From: Marinoscillum pacificum
Lineage (GTDB): Bacteria > Bacteroidota > Bacteroidia > Cytophagales > Cyclobacteriaceae
Length of the DNA stretch: 64,000 bases
Direction of reading: 5' to 3'
NCBI RefSeq assembly: GCF_024714495.1
Contig: NZ_JAMZMJ010000008.1
Coordinates: forward strand, 162,467-226,466
Shown: piece after piece, positions 17,309 to 30,800 of the stretch
Layout: each line of letters starts with the position of its first letter
Numbering within the stretch: position 1 is the stretch's first letter
The notes under the pieces: generated by a model
Databases searched by the model: none
Seen by the model: the letters and a program-made list of their open reading frames with translations, nothing else
Told to the model about the DNA's origin: nothing
Translations under genes and position numbers: made by a program

Positions 17309-20300
17309 TTATTTCAAGACTACTTTAAATGATTGCTTGCCATCTGTGACGAAGTATACCCCCGCAGGTACTGACATCTGAACTTGCGCTGAATGCTCCA
17401 AACTTAGAGTCATAACTTGTTGACCTGAAAGATTTAGAACCTTAAAGTTCCTTTTCACACCGTCTTGAATAGTGAAGTAAAGCGTATTATTAGCAGCATA
17501 AACATGCAAGTTATCATCAGTCAATCCAAGAACATTTCTGCTCCTAACAAGAACAAAACGACCATTATTCTGCCCTGACTGAGCCGAAAATTCATATCCA
17601 GCACCAGCATCTACGATTTCACCCGTCAGATTATCTCTCAGATATAAAAACTCTCCTTTTGATTCGCTAAAATCTAATTCAATCTTATAGATTCCTTGCT
17701 CTGACACATTAAAAGCCAATGGAATTTGCTCCTTTAAGTGAGTGATCGTTTGTATCGCCAATGCATCTTCACCTTTAATTGAATAGATGAGATTAGGTGA
17801 TGAAGTACTAAATACTCTTCCATCATATCCTTTAGAAAACTCAGTGTTGCTTGCCTCATCATTCCACCCAACAATGGCTTGCTTGAACAGGCCATTGGCA
17901 TTTGTCAAATTAACTCTAACAATTGATGCTTTTTCATCAGAAGATCTAAAGAAATTACCATCAGCATTGCTGGCACTTACCCTCATAGACTCTGTAAATT
18001 CCACCGAACCTGCGCTACCATCCATCTGAATGAAAAAACCTTGCATTGACCCGATATGACCATTCCATCTGGACTCATTATCAGGACCATTATTATCAGT
18101 AGCGCCTGTTTTAGTTACCACTATATAATCGCTATTGGACCCTCTTCCAGTATCCGATCCATTGTCATCCCAAACATAGAGCGTGCCTGTAATGTCAGAA
18201 TTACCATCAATGAACTCATTTACATCTATTGCCGCAGGATAAGGATTACTTAATAAGTGAAATCCATCATTGACAGCAGAAGCAGTATAACTCACAGTAC
18301 CATCATTTGGTCTTCCTGTGAATTCAATAATTTGCTGCTCTGCCTGGGTATAGCCTCTCCCTGGCACTAATGCATCACTACTTGCGTCTATCCATCTCGC
18401 TAAATCATCAGATATCTCTGAAGCTGACTCGTCATAGCTATACACATGACTTCCTAATTGGACCCCAGTTATGGTGCTTCCACCATTTTCCACAGGCACT
18501 CCCACAAAACTGTACTTACCGTCACTGTATCTTGTATTTCTAGAAAAAGTAATGTTTTCTGCAATGGTGTTCCCATCATAGGTAATCAAAGAGGAACCTG
18601 AAGACACTTCAAAAGTACCGTCATTTGTTAGGTCACCATGAACTTCAATGGACCCATTCAGCACTATACTTGCTCCTGATGAGATGCTTAAGTTATTGCA
18701 TTCAAACCCAGCAGTATATGTTCCAGATGCCATAACTACATCATCATTAATAGAAGGACCAACACCATTACTCCACGACGATCCATTCCAGGTGATTACA
18801 TCACAAGACTCTCCACCATCTAAAATGCTCCAGTTAAAATTGTCAATAAGCATTTGTCTGGCATTTCCTCCAGCGCAATAAGTGAGACCATTAGCACCCA
18901 GCGACAGGTTACTTTGAAGTCCAGTATTTTGAGCCCAACCGATCAGTGTGTTGTCATAGTTTTCTGTGCTCAAGCCAGCATTCTTAAAAATTCCTCCTAA
19001 CGTGGTAACACTACTCAAATCCCAGTCTCCCAAGTCCTGATCAAACGAACTAGCACCTTCAAACAAACCACTTGTAGTAGTGACATTACTTACATCCCAT
19101 GAACTGACATCCTGATTAAAGACGGTATTATTACTAAATGTGGAGCCCATCGAGGTTACGCTACTGACATCCCAGGATCCAATATCCCCATTGAATCCCG
19201 AGTAGGCAAATGCCCAATCCATATTAGTAATATTGCTAACATCCCAATCACTTAAATCGCTGTTGAAATTGGAACATTGATAAAATGCCCTAAACAGACT
19301 GGTTGCAATCGATAAGTCTGGTATATCTGTTGCAGTCATTTCCAGATTGGTGCACTGAGCAAAAGATCCATTCAAGTCCCACCACTGCGTATCTCCCCAT
19401 TGCACAATTTCAATGAGTTGCTTCATCCCTTTATTGTCAACTACTCGGAAGGTATGATAATCGCCACTTACCGAAATTAAATAATCTCCATCAGCAGCAT
19501 AGGTATGCGTGGCTTCTTTTACCACATCTTCAGACACCTGACCATCACCCCAGTCAATGTCAAACTTTCCAAGATATACTCCACTTGCATAGTACCTAAC
19601 CTGGTTATAATCCGCAGTACCATCATCTTCTATATGCCACTTGGTGATGAAAGGATCTGGACAGACTTCTGTATCCCCTTCAATATTCCAATTATATGTA
19701 TCAATCAAAGACGCTCTTCCATCTCCGCCTTCACAGTATTCCAAACCAACACCTCCAAAACGAACATTCGATTGTAAACCGCTCAACTGGGACCAGCTAT
19801 TAAGTATCAAATCGTAATTGGAAGAACTAAGTGAAGTATTATCAAAAATATTCCGCATGTTGGTCATACTGGTCACGTCCCAGTCGCTTAAGTCCTGATC
19901 AAATGATGACGCGCCAGAGAACATAAAGTAAGCAATAGTAACGTTGCTAACATCCCAACCTCCAATATCTTGATTGAATGATGTAGCTCCAGCAAACATG
20001 CTCCCCATATTGGTAGCAGATGAAGTATTCCATCCACTGATATCTGCATTGAAGCCAGGCACATTCTGAAACATTACCGAAAAACTCGCCCCGGAACTAA
20101 CATCCCAAGATGAAAGGTCGGCAGCAAATGCACTTGCATTTTCGAACATGTTATTAAAGCCCGAAACCGAAGACACATCCCAGCTCCCAATTTCTTGATT
20201 AAAAGCAGTGGCACCTCGGAACATGCTGGACATATTGGTCACATTACCAGTATTCCAAGACCCAATATCCTGATTAAAAGCTGTTGCATTGTAAAACATC

Positions 20301-21406
20301 AAATACATATTAGTCACCTGACTTACGTCCCAACCTCCAATGTTTTGATTGAATGACGAAGCGCCTCTAAATGCAGCATATAAATTGGTAACTGCTCCTA
20401 CATTCCACGATGAAATATCTCCATTAAAATTAGTGGCATTATAAAAAATCTGCTGGAGATCTGTAACTGCACTCACGTCCCAGCCTGATATATCTGAATT
20501 GAACGAACTGGCTCCATAAAATAAACTATTCATATTGGTGACGCCACTTACATCCCAGCCACTAAGGTTTCCATTGAATGAAGATGCATTTTTAAAGACA
20601 CTGGTCATGTCTGTAATCCCACTCACATCCCACGAGGTGAGGTCTGAATTAAAATCTGTAGCATTCTCAAACATGTTGTTCATAGCAACCAAAGCAGGGG
20701 TAGTCCATCCACTTAGATCACTCGCAAAACTAGAGGCTCCATAAAACATGTATGACATATCGGTCACACTACTCGGGTTCCAGGTACTTAAATCGGAATT
20801 GAAGGAGGAAGCTCCATAGAACATTCTATTCATATCAGTTACAGCACTAACATCCCAATCACTTAGATCTCCATTGAAGGAAGATGATCCTATGAACATT
20901 TCACTCATATTGGTAACACTACTCACATCCCATCCGGTAAAATCAACTGTACCAAGACCTGCGTTTTGAAACATATTGGACATGTCTGTCACGTTAGTAA
21001 GATCAGGAACATCTGTGGCACTAACCACCAGATTGGAACAATTACGAAACATCTGATTCATGGAAGCCCACTGAATATCTCCCCATTGAACCACTTCAAC
21101 TAGCTCCCATGTATATGAAAAACTGAAAGGAAAATTCAGAATCGGATACTCTCCATAAATCTTAATGGTTTTCACTCCCGAGGTTGCATAATCATGCACC
21201 ACTCCTCCACTGGAGGTTTTTGACTCAATAGTACCATCTCCCCAGTCTACGGTGAAGTTGTAACTGTAACTGGAATTTTGAGGAAGCACCACTCTTACTC
21301 CTCCATTAGTATCCCATTTAGTGATAAACGGATTTCCGGTAGGTTGTGAGAAAAGAGCAAAACTTGCCAGAAAAAGCAAGCACAATAGCGGTATAGTTTT
21401 ATTCAT
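17309..21406 (-). CDS. Giant secreted BspA-like (DUF285) repeat protein with T9SS sorting domain
   Basis: 1365 residues. Signal peptide MNKTIPLLCLLFLASFALFS. Two PKD-like modules containing V-D-W-G-D-G-T and I-D-W-G-D-G-Q (near residues 50 and 610) each precede a block of BspA/DUF285 repeats of about 24 residues (FNQDIGSWDVSNVTNMSSMF type). The first block spans about residues 95-545 and the second about 660-810. From about residue 868 (TWNGSSWSNG) to the end is the region shared with the other three giants, with NDDVVMASG, LSNPYPAAIDV, WDDNGSDTGRGSNSDYIVV, NGHIGSMQGFFIQ and NLTNANGLFKQAIVGWNDE. It ends in a T9SS type A sorting domain (LNLSGQQVM, VPAGVYFVTDGKQSFKVVLK). BspA repeats mediate adhesion in several bacteria; a surface-adhesion role is inference. 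Genes upstream are a kinase and LytTR regulator; a 59-residue peptide gene follows. Confidence 0.92.
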   Translation of the reverse strand: MNKTIPLLCLLFLASFALFSQPTGNPFITKWDTNGGVRVVLPQNSSYSYNFTVDWGDGTIESKTSSGGVVHDYATSGVKTIKIYGEYPILNFPFSFSYTWELVEVVQWGDIQWASMNQMFRNCSNLVVSATDVPDLTNVTDMSNMFQNAGLGTVDFTGWDVSSVTNMSEMFIGSSSFNGDLSDWDVSAVTDMNRMFYGASSFNSDLSTWNPSSVTDMSYMFYGASSFASDLSGWTTPALVAMNNMFENATDFNSDLTSWDVSGITDMTSVFKNASSFNGNLSGWDVSGVTNMNSLFYGASSFNSDISGWDVSAVTDLQQIFYNATNFNGDISSWNVGAVTNLYAAFRGASSFNQNIGGWDVSQVTNMYLMFYNATAFNQDIGSWNTGNVTNMSSMFRGATAFNQEIGSWDVSSVSGFNNMFENASAFAADLSSWDVSSGASFSVMFQNVPGFNADISGWNTSSATNMGSMFAGATSFNQDIGGWDVSNVTIAYFMFSGASSFDQDLSDWDVTSMTNMRNIFDNTSLSSSNYDLILNSWSQLSGLQSNVRFGGVGLEYCEGGDGRASLIDTYNWNIEGDTEVCPDPFITKWHIEDDGTADYNQVRYYASGVYLGKFDIDWGDGQVSEDVVKEATHTYAADGDYLISVSGDYHTFRVVDNKGMKQLIEIVQWGDTQWWDLNGSFAQCTNLEMTATDIPDLSIATSLFRAFYQCSNFNSDLSDWDVSNITNMDWAFAYSGFNGDIGSWDVSSVTSMGSTFSNNTVFNQDVSSWDVSNVTTTSGLFEGASSFDQDLGDWDLSSVTTLGGIFKNAGLSTENYDNTLIGWAQNTGLQSNLSLGANGLTYCAGGNARQMLIDNFNWSILDGGESCDVITWNGSSWSNGVGPSINDDVVMASGTYTAGFECNNLSISSGASIVLNGSIEVHGDLTNDGTFEVSSGSSLITYDGNTIAENITFSRNTRYSDGKYSFVGVPVENGGSTITGVQLGSHVYSYDESASEISDDLARWIDASSDALVPGRGYTQAEQQIIEFTGRPNDGTVSYTASAVNDGFHLLSNPYPAAIDVNEFIDGNSDITGTLYVWDDNGSDTGRGSNSDYIVVTKTGATDNNGPDNESRWNGHIGSMQGFFIQMDGSAGSVEFTESMRVSASNADGNFFRSSDEKASIVRVNLTNANGLFKQAIVGWNDEASNTEFSKGYDGRVFSTSSPNLIYSIKGEDALAIQTITHLKEQIPLAFNVSEQGIYKIELDFSESKGEFLYLRDNLTGEIVDAGAGYEFSAQSGQNNGRFVLVRSRNVLGLTDDNLHVYAANNTLYFTIQDGVKRNFKVLNLSGQQVMTLSLEHSAQVQMSVPAGVYFVTDGKQSFKVVLK

Positions 21407-21486
21407 CTTTTGCTGTTTAGGTTTATAAATCAGCAGTGAAGATGTCTTTAAATCAATAATGAATCATCCCGCTTTTAAGGGAAGAG

Positions 21487-21526
21487 CGAGTAAAACCTAG
21501 TAAAAAGAATGTTAAAATGAGTAAAC
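21487..21526 (-). promoter_or_regulatory. Putative LytTR operator: helically phased AGTAAA repeats
   Basis: AGTAAA occurs at 21489, 21499 and 21520, with a weaker GTTAAA at 21511. The spacings are close to one and two helical turns, in the 128-bp gap between the LytTR regulator and the giant gene start at 21406. Direct repeats with this phasing are the usual layout of LytTR-domain sites. The position matches the clearer triple repeat upstream of the giant at 27815. Confidence 0.5.
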
Positions 21527-21533
21527 GGAATCC

Positions 21534-22235
21534 CTACAAAACCGGCAAGCTATCCATAAAACTCTTGCGGTACGACTTACCAATCTGCACCTTATGAGCT
21601 CCAATAAAGACATATCCTTCAGAAATAGAATTGATCTTATCAAAATTGATCAAATGCGACCGATGAATTCTTCTAAAACCAAAAGGGAGCAACTTATCTT
21701 CAATACTTTTGAGGGTATGACTGATGAGATATTTTCCTTTATCGGTATAGATGAATGAATAATTGTCACTAGCCTCTACGAAAAGGATATCTGATGACAT
21801 GACGGAAACCACCTCATTTCCATCTCTAACAAAAAACTTTTCCGGGGTACGATTGACGATTTCAGATTGTCTAGTAACTGAGCGGGACAGGGCAATTTCT
21901 AAATTAACAACCAGGTCTTTTTCGCTAAAAGGTTTTACCACATAGCCTGCCGGATTTGTCAGTTTTGCACGGTCTATTGTGGCCTGATCATAATAGGAAG
22001 TAAGAAAGATAAACGGAATATCTAAACGAGCAGCCAATTCTATCCCATCCATCTGTCCTTCGATATTCACATCTAGCAATGCAATATCGATATCAGATTT
22101 GGCAATCTCCTCTAAAGCATCGGCAGCCTCATCCACCATAGCCACAACTTCGTAATTGTTCTTTGTTAGTATACCCGAGATATCATAAGCAATCAACGGC
22201 TCATCCTCTACTATCAGTACTTTCGCTTTGCTCAT
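21534..22235 (-). CDS. LytTR-family response regulator of the BspA-type cassette
   Basis: 233 residues from the ATG at 22235, which overlaps the kinase stop as TGATG; a GTG one codon earlier is less likely. The receiver domain has acidic residues V-E-D-E-P, phospho-acceptor Asp in ALLDVNIEG (residue 55), FLTSYYD and GYVVKPF. The LytTR domain has DILFVEASDNYSFIYTDKGK, YLISHTLKSIEDKLLPFGFR, RIHRSHLINF and KVQIGKSYRKSFMDSL. It is co-translated with the kinase at 22235-24097. The giant BspA-like gene follows 127 bp downstream with phased repeats in the gap, so the giant is the likely target. It resembles the regulator at 31649 closely. Confidence 0.94.
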   Translation of the reverse strand: MSKAKVLIVEDEPLIAYDISGILTKNNYEVVAMVDEAADALEEIAKSDIDIALLDVNIEGQMDGIELAARLDIPFIFLTSYYDQATIDRAKLTNPAGYVVKPFSEKDLVVNLEIALSRSVTRQSEIVNRTPEKFFVRDGNEVVSVMSSDILFVEASDNYSFIYTDKGKYLISHTLKSIEDKLLPFGFRRIHRSHLINFDKINSISEGYVFIGAHKVQIGKSYRKSFMDSLPVL

Positions 22236-24097
22236 CACACCAATTTATATCTACTCATTACCAATTCCACTGAGGTTCCTTCTGCATTGTTTACTGACAG
22301 TTTCCCTTTTACTTTTATGGACAAAATATTCACCATCTTCCACCCAAATGAATTTAAATTGGAGAGATCAACTTCATTCATACCCACTCCATCATCTGCT
22401 ACTCTGGCGACTAATTGATCTCCTTGTTGCTCCAGTCCTACTTCTATATGACCAGTTTTGCCATCAGGGAATGCATACTTGATACAATTTGTGATCAGCT
22501 CATTAACAATTAATCCTAACGGAATGACAGTATCAATGTCCATTTTCAAACCCTCAGCATTTACCGAAAAATCCACCCGTTCTCTATCCACCCCGAAAGC
22601 ACTGAACAGCTCACCACATAAATTCTCCAAATAGTCCTGAACATCCACTCCCCTGACATCATCAGCAGAATACAACCTTTGATGAATCAATGCCATGGAT
22701 TTTACCCGATTTTGTCCCTCACGCACGGCATGTACTGCAGCATCATCTGTCAGTGTATCAGCCTGCAAATTGAGCAAACTAGAAATTACCTGTAAGTTGT
22801 TTTTAACCCGGTGATGAATCTCTTTCAATAGAGTTTCACGCTCAGCGAGGGACTCTGATATTTGGTTATTTTTGATTTCAAGAATCTCAGAAGTTCGTTT
22901 TTTAGTATTGTACTGATAAAACAAAAAGCCCGCAACAACCATCAACAACAAAAACCCTGAAATAAAAATATTACGCTGGTTATTAGACCTTGCTAATGAA
23001 AGTGCCGCATTTTTTTGCACCAACTCAAGCTCCGCAATTTTCTGTCTACTTTCTGCGGTCTCATACTTAATGTTAAGTTCTTGAACCAAAGACTCCTGAC
23101 GAATACTGTGCAAGCTATCCTTGAGGTAATCATAGTACTCCATCATTTGTTCCGCTCGCTGATAGTTATTGTGCAGCTTTTCAAATTCCACATCAATCCC
23201 AAGCAACTTGATGTACACATTCAGGTCTCCAATTCTTTTTGCAAAATAATAGCCACTATCAAGACAAATCCGAGATCTTTCAAATTCTCCTCTTAAGAAA
23301 TGGTATTGCGTAAGGTTTTGATAGACAATGCCAAGTGCAGAAAAATTACTTAGTTGACGATTATAGCTAATCGCTTGATCACTAAACTCAATGACTTTTT
23401 CATGATTGCCCAATTGATCATGAATGATCGCTCCATTCAAATATATTTTAGCCATCAAACGTTTTTGGTTTTGCAACTCCTTGTCTTGGAGTAAACCATT
23501 ATAAATAGCTAGGGCTGAATCCGGCTTATTTATCCTACCATACCATGTTGCCAAATATATTCTTGCGGTATAATTCTTATCCTTTTCAAGTGCCAGAGAT
23601 CTATCATAAAAACTTTTAGCTTTTTCCAGATCATTTGACCGCTGAAACAAAAAACCCATAGATGTATATACCTCTGCAACTCGATCAGGAATGCCAAGAC
23701 TATCATAAATTCGTATTGCCTGAGTATAATATTTCTGAGCTATACTCATTCTCCCCAAAGAAAGATTCACATCACCTAAACCACTCATATTATGAGCCAA
23801 AAATTTTGGTTGTGCATTACCTTCCGCACTTTTTAACCCTAATTGATAATAAAACAAGGAAGAATCGTAATTGGCTTGAATCCAAAATGCTTTACCGATT
23901 AGTGCATTCATTTCGGATGATCTAAGAGAATTGTTCTTTGACCTCAATAACTCTTTAATATAATAAATCGCTGAATCGGGATTATTATCTAAATAATGCT
24001 CAGCTTTTTCTATGTATTCATGGTCCATTTGACAAAAACCAAAAACAGTCTGAGCATATAACACCATCAAAATGATGTATCGCAGTGAATAACGCAT
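22235..24097 (-). CDS. TPR sensor histidine kinase, HisKA_2 type
   Basis: 620 residues. A signal peptide (VLYAQTVFGFCQ end) precedes TPR repeats from about residue 35 to 320 (for example LYYQLGLKSAE, YYTQAIRIYDSLG, FYDRSLALEKDKNY), then a coiled coil and a single membrane helix at about 375-396 (NIFISGFLLLMVVAGFLFYQY). The phospho-acceptor box KEIHHRVKNNLQVISSLLNLQ has His428/His429. The ATPase domain has an intact N box (IVNELITNCIKYAFPDG) and DDGVGM. The layout indicates a periplasmic TPR sensor and a cytoplasmic kinase. It is coupled to the LytTR regulator at 21534. The gene is divergent from the beta-galactosidase gene, sharing a 198-bp intergenic region with nested inverted repeats. Confidence 0.94.
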   Translation of the reverse strand: MRYSLRYIILMVLYAQTVFGFCQMDHEYIEKAEHYLDNNPDSAIYYIKELLRSKNNSLRSSEMNALIGKAFWIQANYDSSLFYYQLGLKSAEGNAQPKFLAHNMSGLGDVNLSLGRMSIAQKYYTQAIRIYDSLGIPDRVAEVYTSMGFLFQRSNDLEKAKSFYDRSLALEKDKNYTARIYLATWYGRINKPDSALAIYNGLLQDKELQNQKRLMAKIYLNGAIIHDQLGNHEKVIEFSDQAISYNRQLSNFSALGIVYQNLTQYHFLRGEFERSRICLDSGYYFAKRIGDLNVYIKLLGIDVEFEKLHNNYQRAEQMMEYYDYLKDSLHSIRQESLVQELNIKYETAESRQKIAELELVQKNAALSLARSNNQRNIFISGFLLLMVVAGFLFYQYNTKKRTSEILEIKNNQISESLAERETLLKEIHHRVKNNLQVISSLLNLQADTLTDDAAVHAVREGQNRVKSMALIHQRLYSADDVRGVDVQDYLENLCGELFSAFGVDRERVDFSVNAEGLKMDIDTVIPLGLIVNELITNCIKYAFPDGKTGHIEVGLEQQGDQLVARVADDGVGMNEVDLSNLNSFGWKMVNILSIKVKGKLSVNNAEGTSVELVMSRYKLV

Positions 24098-24205
24098 AGG
24101 GCCACGTTGTAATTAACTGATAAAAGATATAACCAAACTAAGAATAAATACTTTGAATTGGAAAAAATCAAAGACTCTATTAGACGAAACACGTCAAACA
24201 ACCGT

Positions 24206-27391
<3,186 letters not shown>

Positions 27392-27393
27392 CT

Positions 27394-27436
27394 AAAAAAA
27401 ATCGGCCCTCTCTTATCAAGAGTAGAGTGGCCGATT
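27394..27436 (-). terminator. Terminator between convergent beta-galactosidase gene and SBBP cassette
   Basis: Perfect stem AATCGGCC (27400-27407) and GGCCGATT (27429-27436). Seven A's on the plus strand (27394-27400) give a U-run on the minus strand, so it best terminates the minus-strand cassette whose last gene ends at 27567. It may also stop transcripts from the plus-strand gene that ends 3 bp before it. Confidence 0.75.
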
Positions 27437-27464
27437 AATTCCTAAATTCGATTCAACATCGATT

Positions 27465-27560
27465 CAGGACGCCCTATGCTTTCCACCTCATGAGTGACCA
27501 GCATGACATATCACGCTGGGATTCTGTCTATCACCCCAACCCCTCTCCTCGAGAAGGGAC
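27465..27560. repeat. Intergenic repeat, copy 1 (about 96 bp)
   Basis: This segment is nearly identical to 34311-34420 and 42611-42716. It contains GCCCTATGCTTTCCACCTCA, a hairpin CCAGC-GCTGG around TGACATATCA, GATTCTGTCTATCAC, and a pyrimidine-rich end. In the other copies that end is a perfect 20-bp palindrome; here it has lost bases (CCCTCTCCTCGAGAAGGGA). All three copies lie immediately 3' of a PIDGG peptide gene and before its terminator. Confidence 0.8.
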
Positions 27561-27566
27561 TTCCTA

Positions 27567-27746
27567 TTAATTGCTCTTCCTATGATCTCTAAGCTTCTTA
27601 ATACCGTAAGCACCGCCTGCAGCCAATAGGATACTTAAGCCACCATCAATTGGTGTGGCAGGAGGAGCGGAAGGCTGTGCCAAGGCTGGCAACACAAGGA
27701 ATAATGCTGGTAGAACTAGTAAGCTTTTATATAGTAGATTTTTCAT
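27567..27746 (-). CDS. 59-residue PIDGG membrane peptide, copy 2 (PID-CTERM-like)
   Basis: ATG at 27746, TAA at 27567-27569. Signal peptide MKNLLYKSLLVLPALFLVLP-ALAQ, then PSAPPATPIDGG, helix LSILLAAGGAYGI and basic tail KKLRDHRKSN. From the signal-peptide cleavage region onward it is identical to the copy at 34424; the two differ only within the first 10 residues. It lies 68 bp after the giant SBBP-type gene, with a GC-rich hairpin in the gap and no U-run, so a common transcript with differential stability is plausible. The function is unknown; conservation far exceeds that of the giants, which suggests the peptide has a strict structural role. Confidence 0.85.
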   Translation of the reverse strand: MKNLLYKSLLVLPALFLVLPALAQPSAPPATPIDGGLSILLAAGGAYGIKKLRDHRKSN

Positions 27747-27775
27747 GGTATTTGCTTATTTAACCGCACCCCAAA

Positions 27776-27798
27776 CCCCTCTCCTATGATGAGAGGGG
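27776..27798 (-). other. Hairpin between giant gene and PIDGG peptide gene (SBBP cassette)
   Basis: CCCCTCTC (27776-27783) and GAGAGGGG (27791-27798) form an 8-bp perfect stem with loop CTATGAT. There is no U-run after it on the minus strand, so it is not a standard terminator. The identical hairpin occurs at 34633-34655, and a different-sequence hairpin is at the same place in a third cassette (42925-42948). It may be an mRNA stability or processing element. Confidence 0.6.
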
Positions 27799-27814
27799 CT
27801 TATCGGAGAAAGTT

Positions 27815-30800
27815 TTATTTCAAAATGATTTTATGTGATTGCTCTCCGTCAGTGATGATGTAGACACCTGGTGGGAGGTTTGTTTGGATCTCAGTAGAGC
27901 TTCTCAATTTCCTGGTGAACACTTGCTGACCATCAATACTCAAAAGCTGATACGTTCGCTCTTCACCTTCCGGTTGATTGATGTAAATCGTTTGATCATG
28001 TGCGTAAACTTGAATAGCGCGTTCATCTAACCCAAGAATACTCATATTTATCAATAGCTCAAACCTATTGGCAAACGAGCCTGCTTCTGAAAAGAAGGTA
28101 TACTCATCTTCTACTGTCAAGTCGATGGTTTGCCCGGTGTGATGATCATACAGCACAGTTGATAAATTCTCATGGGTTTGGTTTTCAAAACTCATGGATA
28201 ACATACCGCTTTCATTCACTTCGTAAGCAAGCCTGATGGTATCCTGCTGCCATGGTACAGGCCTGCCTTGAATGCCTAAATAATCCTTACCCAGCACAGA
28301 GGAAATGGATAGATTTTCAAATATACTAAGTCGGGGGGCATCAAATCGATCATCCAGTCCCACCAACGCATCACTGTGAAAACCAACCAGGGTTTCTGAA
28401 TAGCTGGATTCATTACTTACTTTGACTTTAATGGTTGAAGCCACACTCTCAGCCTTCCGGAAAAACCAATTATCAGGGCTTGTGAAAGCTCCGTCCCTCA
28501 TTTCAGGTGTGAACATTAGCGTTTTCCCAGGACCTGTGGCCCGCACGAAAAAACCCTGAAAAGTACCAAGCCAGCCACGGTAATCCGATGAGCGAGCCAG
28601 GTTGCCAGAAACCTCACCTAATTCATTGACAATTAAATAGTCAGCATTGGACCGTCTACCCAAATTACTCCCACCATCAGCCCAGATATAAATAGCACCA
28701 GTAATTGCGCCAGAGCCATTGGGGCCATTGACATCTAAAAATCCATCTAAATTTCGGACTTCATTATCTAATACGGTGATCCGCGAAGGATAGGGGTTGG
28801 ACACCAGGTTCCAGCCATCATGGGCCGACTCATCTCCCGCACTCGTTGTATACGAAAGAGGAACATTGACTGTACCCGTATTTGGTACGCCCTCTACAGT
28901 GATCGTACCTGTGTAAGCTGAAAAATAAGCTGTGCCGGGCTCAATAGTCTCTGGGTCGGACACCTGAATAAAGCGATCCAGGCCTTCATTATCACCGTAA
29001 TCAACCGACTCATCGTAGTAGTAGACCAGGTTTCCCAGGTTAGCCGTTGACCCGCCACTTACCGGACTCCCAACAATGCTATAGCGCCCCGTAGATTCAT
29101 CAAAAGTGGTGTTTCTTTTAAACTGAAAATCATTACCTGAAAAAGAAGAACCAACCTCGTTGTAAAATGCTGAGCCCGATTCAAATATTAACGTGCCATT
29201 ATTAACCAATGAAGCCCCAGCCTTCAAATTGATGTTTTTATGAATCTTCACCGTCACTCCTGGATCTATCGTGAGTGTACCGGATTCCAGTCGTAGGCCA
29301 TTGTCGTTTTCTTCTAAATCCCCAACAAGGTTATATTGAGTACCATAAAAATAGATATTAAGGACATCAAATGCCTGACTCAGGAGCGAGCCATCAAAGT
29401 CTATTTCAACCTCCTCATCTGACCAGAAATAAAGATAATTGGTCTTGTAAATTGCATTTTTACTAAAGCGAAAGTCTCCGTATACCGTAAGCTTGTTCAG
29501 CTCAAATGTGGGGTTATTCGTCACATTCGAAGCAATGAAATCATGACAGTAATGATCTCCTCCACTTGGTGAACGCACCTCCTCAGAAGGACCTGTAAAA
29601 CTATTTTCATCAAAAATGAGATCACAGTTCTCATCTGGCGCAAAACTATGCTGTGTACTTCCTCCTGATGTAGTGGCCCAGTGACCAGCATTTTCACCGT
29701 TTCCTGTAACGAAGAGGCCGTCTCCACCAACCCAAAAGTACTTGGCATAATCACTGGTAAAGGTCTTTGAAATCTCGGTTGCTTCATTGTAGTTATCATC
29801 CCCAGCCTGCTGTGCCGTAATGGTCACCTCACCTACCTTTTTAATTTGTAGCTCCCAATGATCAGTCACAAAAGAGGGTTCGGCCACATCGTTATCCGAC
29901 GAAACAAAACTTACGTCCAATCCTGAACTGGCAGTAGCCTCCAGATCAATTACATCGCGATAAGTCGCAGAAAGCGTTTGACTCCAGGTGATGGCTTGAT
30001 CGGCTTTATTAATGATGGTTTCAATGTAGTCTGTAGCGGAGCATCCGTTAGCGTTCGTGACAGTTGCTGCAAACTCTCCGGCTGTGGTAACGGTAATTTG
30101 CTGAGTAGTTTCACCTGTAGACCACAAGTATTCGGAATAGCCCGCCCCGGCATCCAGTTCAAAGCTATTTCCCTCAGGGTTATAAATCTGATATTCGTTG
30201 CTCCCCAAACTAAAATCTGGCTGAACACACAACACTGACATGTCTACTGAATTGATTCCTGCAGCCAACACAAAAACATTCTCGGAAGTAATAAAGCCCA
30301 AATTGGCATCATTCGAGTTCTCAGTCACTCCGTAAAAGGATTTTATTTGACCTCCTGTAGCTCCACGAAATACCACCTCACCAAGGCGTTGGCGATGGTT
30401 GTTTCCTTCATTATACTCTTCCACCAAAGTGCCTAGCACACCATAATAATCCCCAGAGTTTTTCTTATAAATCTTAGCCCCTACCGAGCTGTAAAATCCA
30501 TGATCAGTACTACCCGATGAGGTTTCGTAAACCTCCAGAAATGAGCGAACGCCCGTAATTGCATTATATCGGGCAAAGACAAGCTTGTCAACAGACTCCA
30601 ACTCGCTACTTCCAGTCAGATAAAGATCTGCACTATAGATAAAGGCATCCTTTACATCATCCAGGTCTGCTTCAGAATAAGTGTAAGTACTGCCACCCGA
30701 AAATGTGAGAAAGTCCGTACTCGATCCGGCATCCCGAACTACCGAGGCTCTGCTACCATCCGCAGAGGCTGTAAGTGCTACTATTTCATTCCAACTTACA

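Noticed and set aside
19000..21000. Regularly spaced repeats of about 72-75 bp considered as a CRISPR array or tandem DNA repeat
   Set aside because: They are the codons of BspA/DUF285 protein repeats, divergent at DNA level, in one open frame, with no cas genes.
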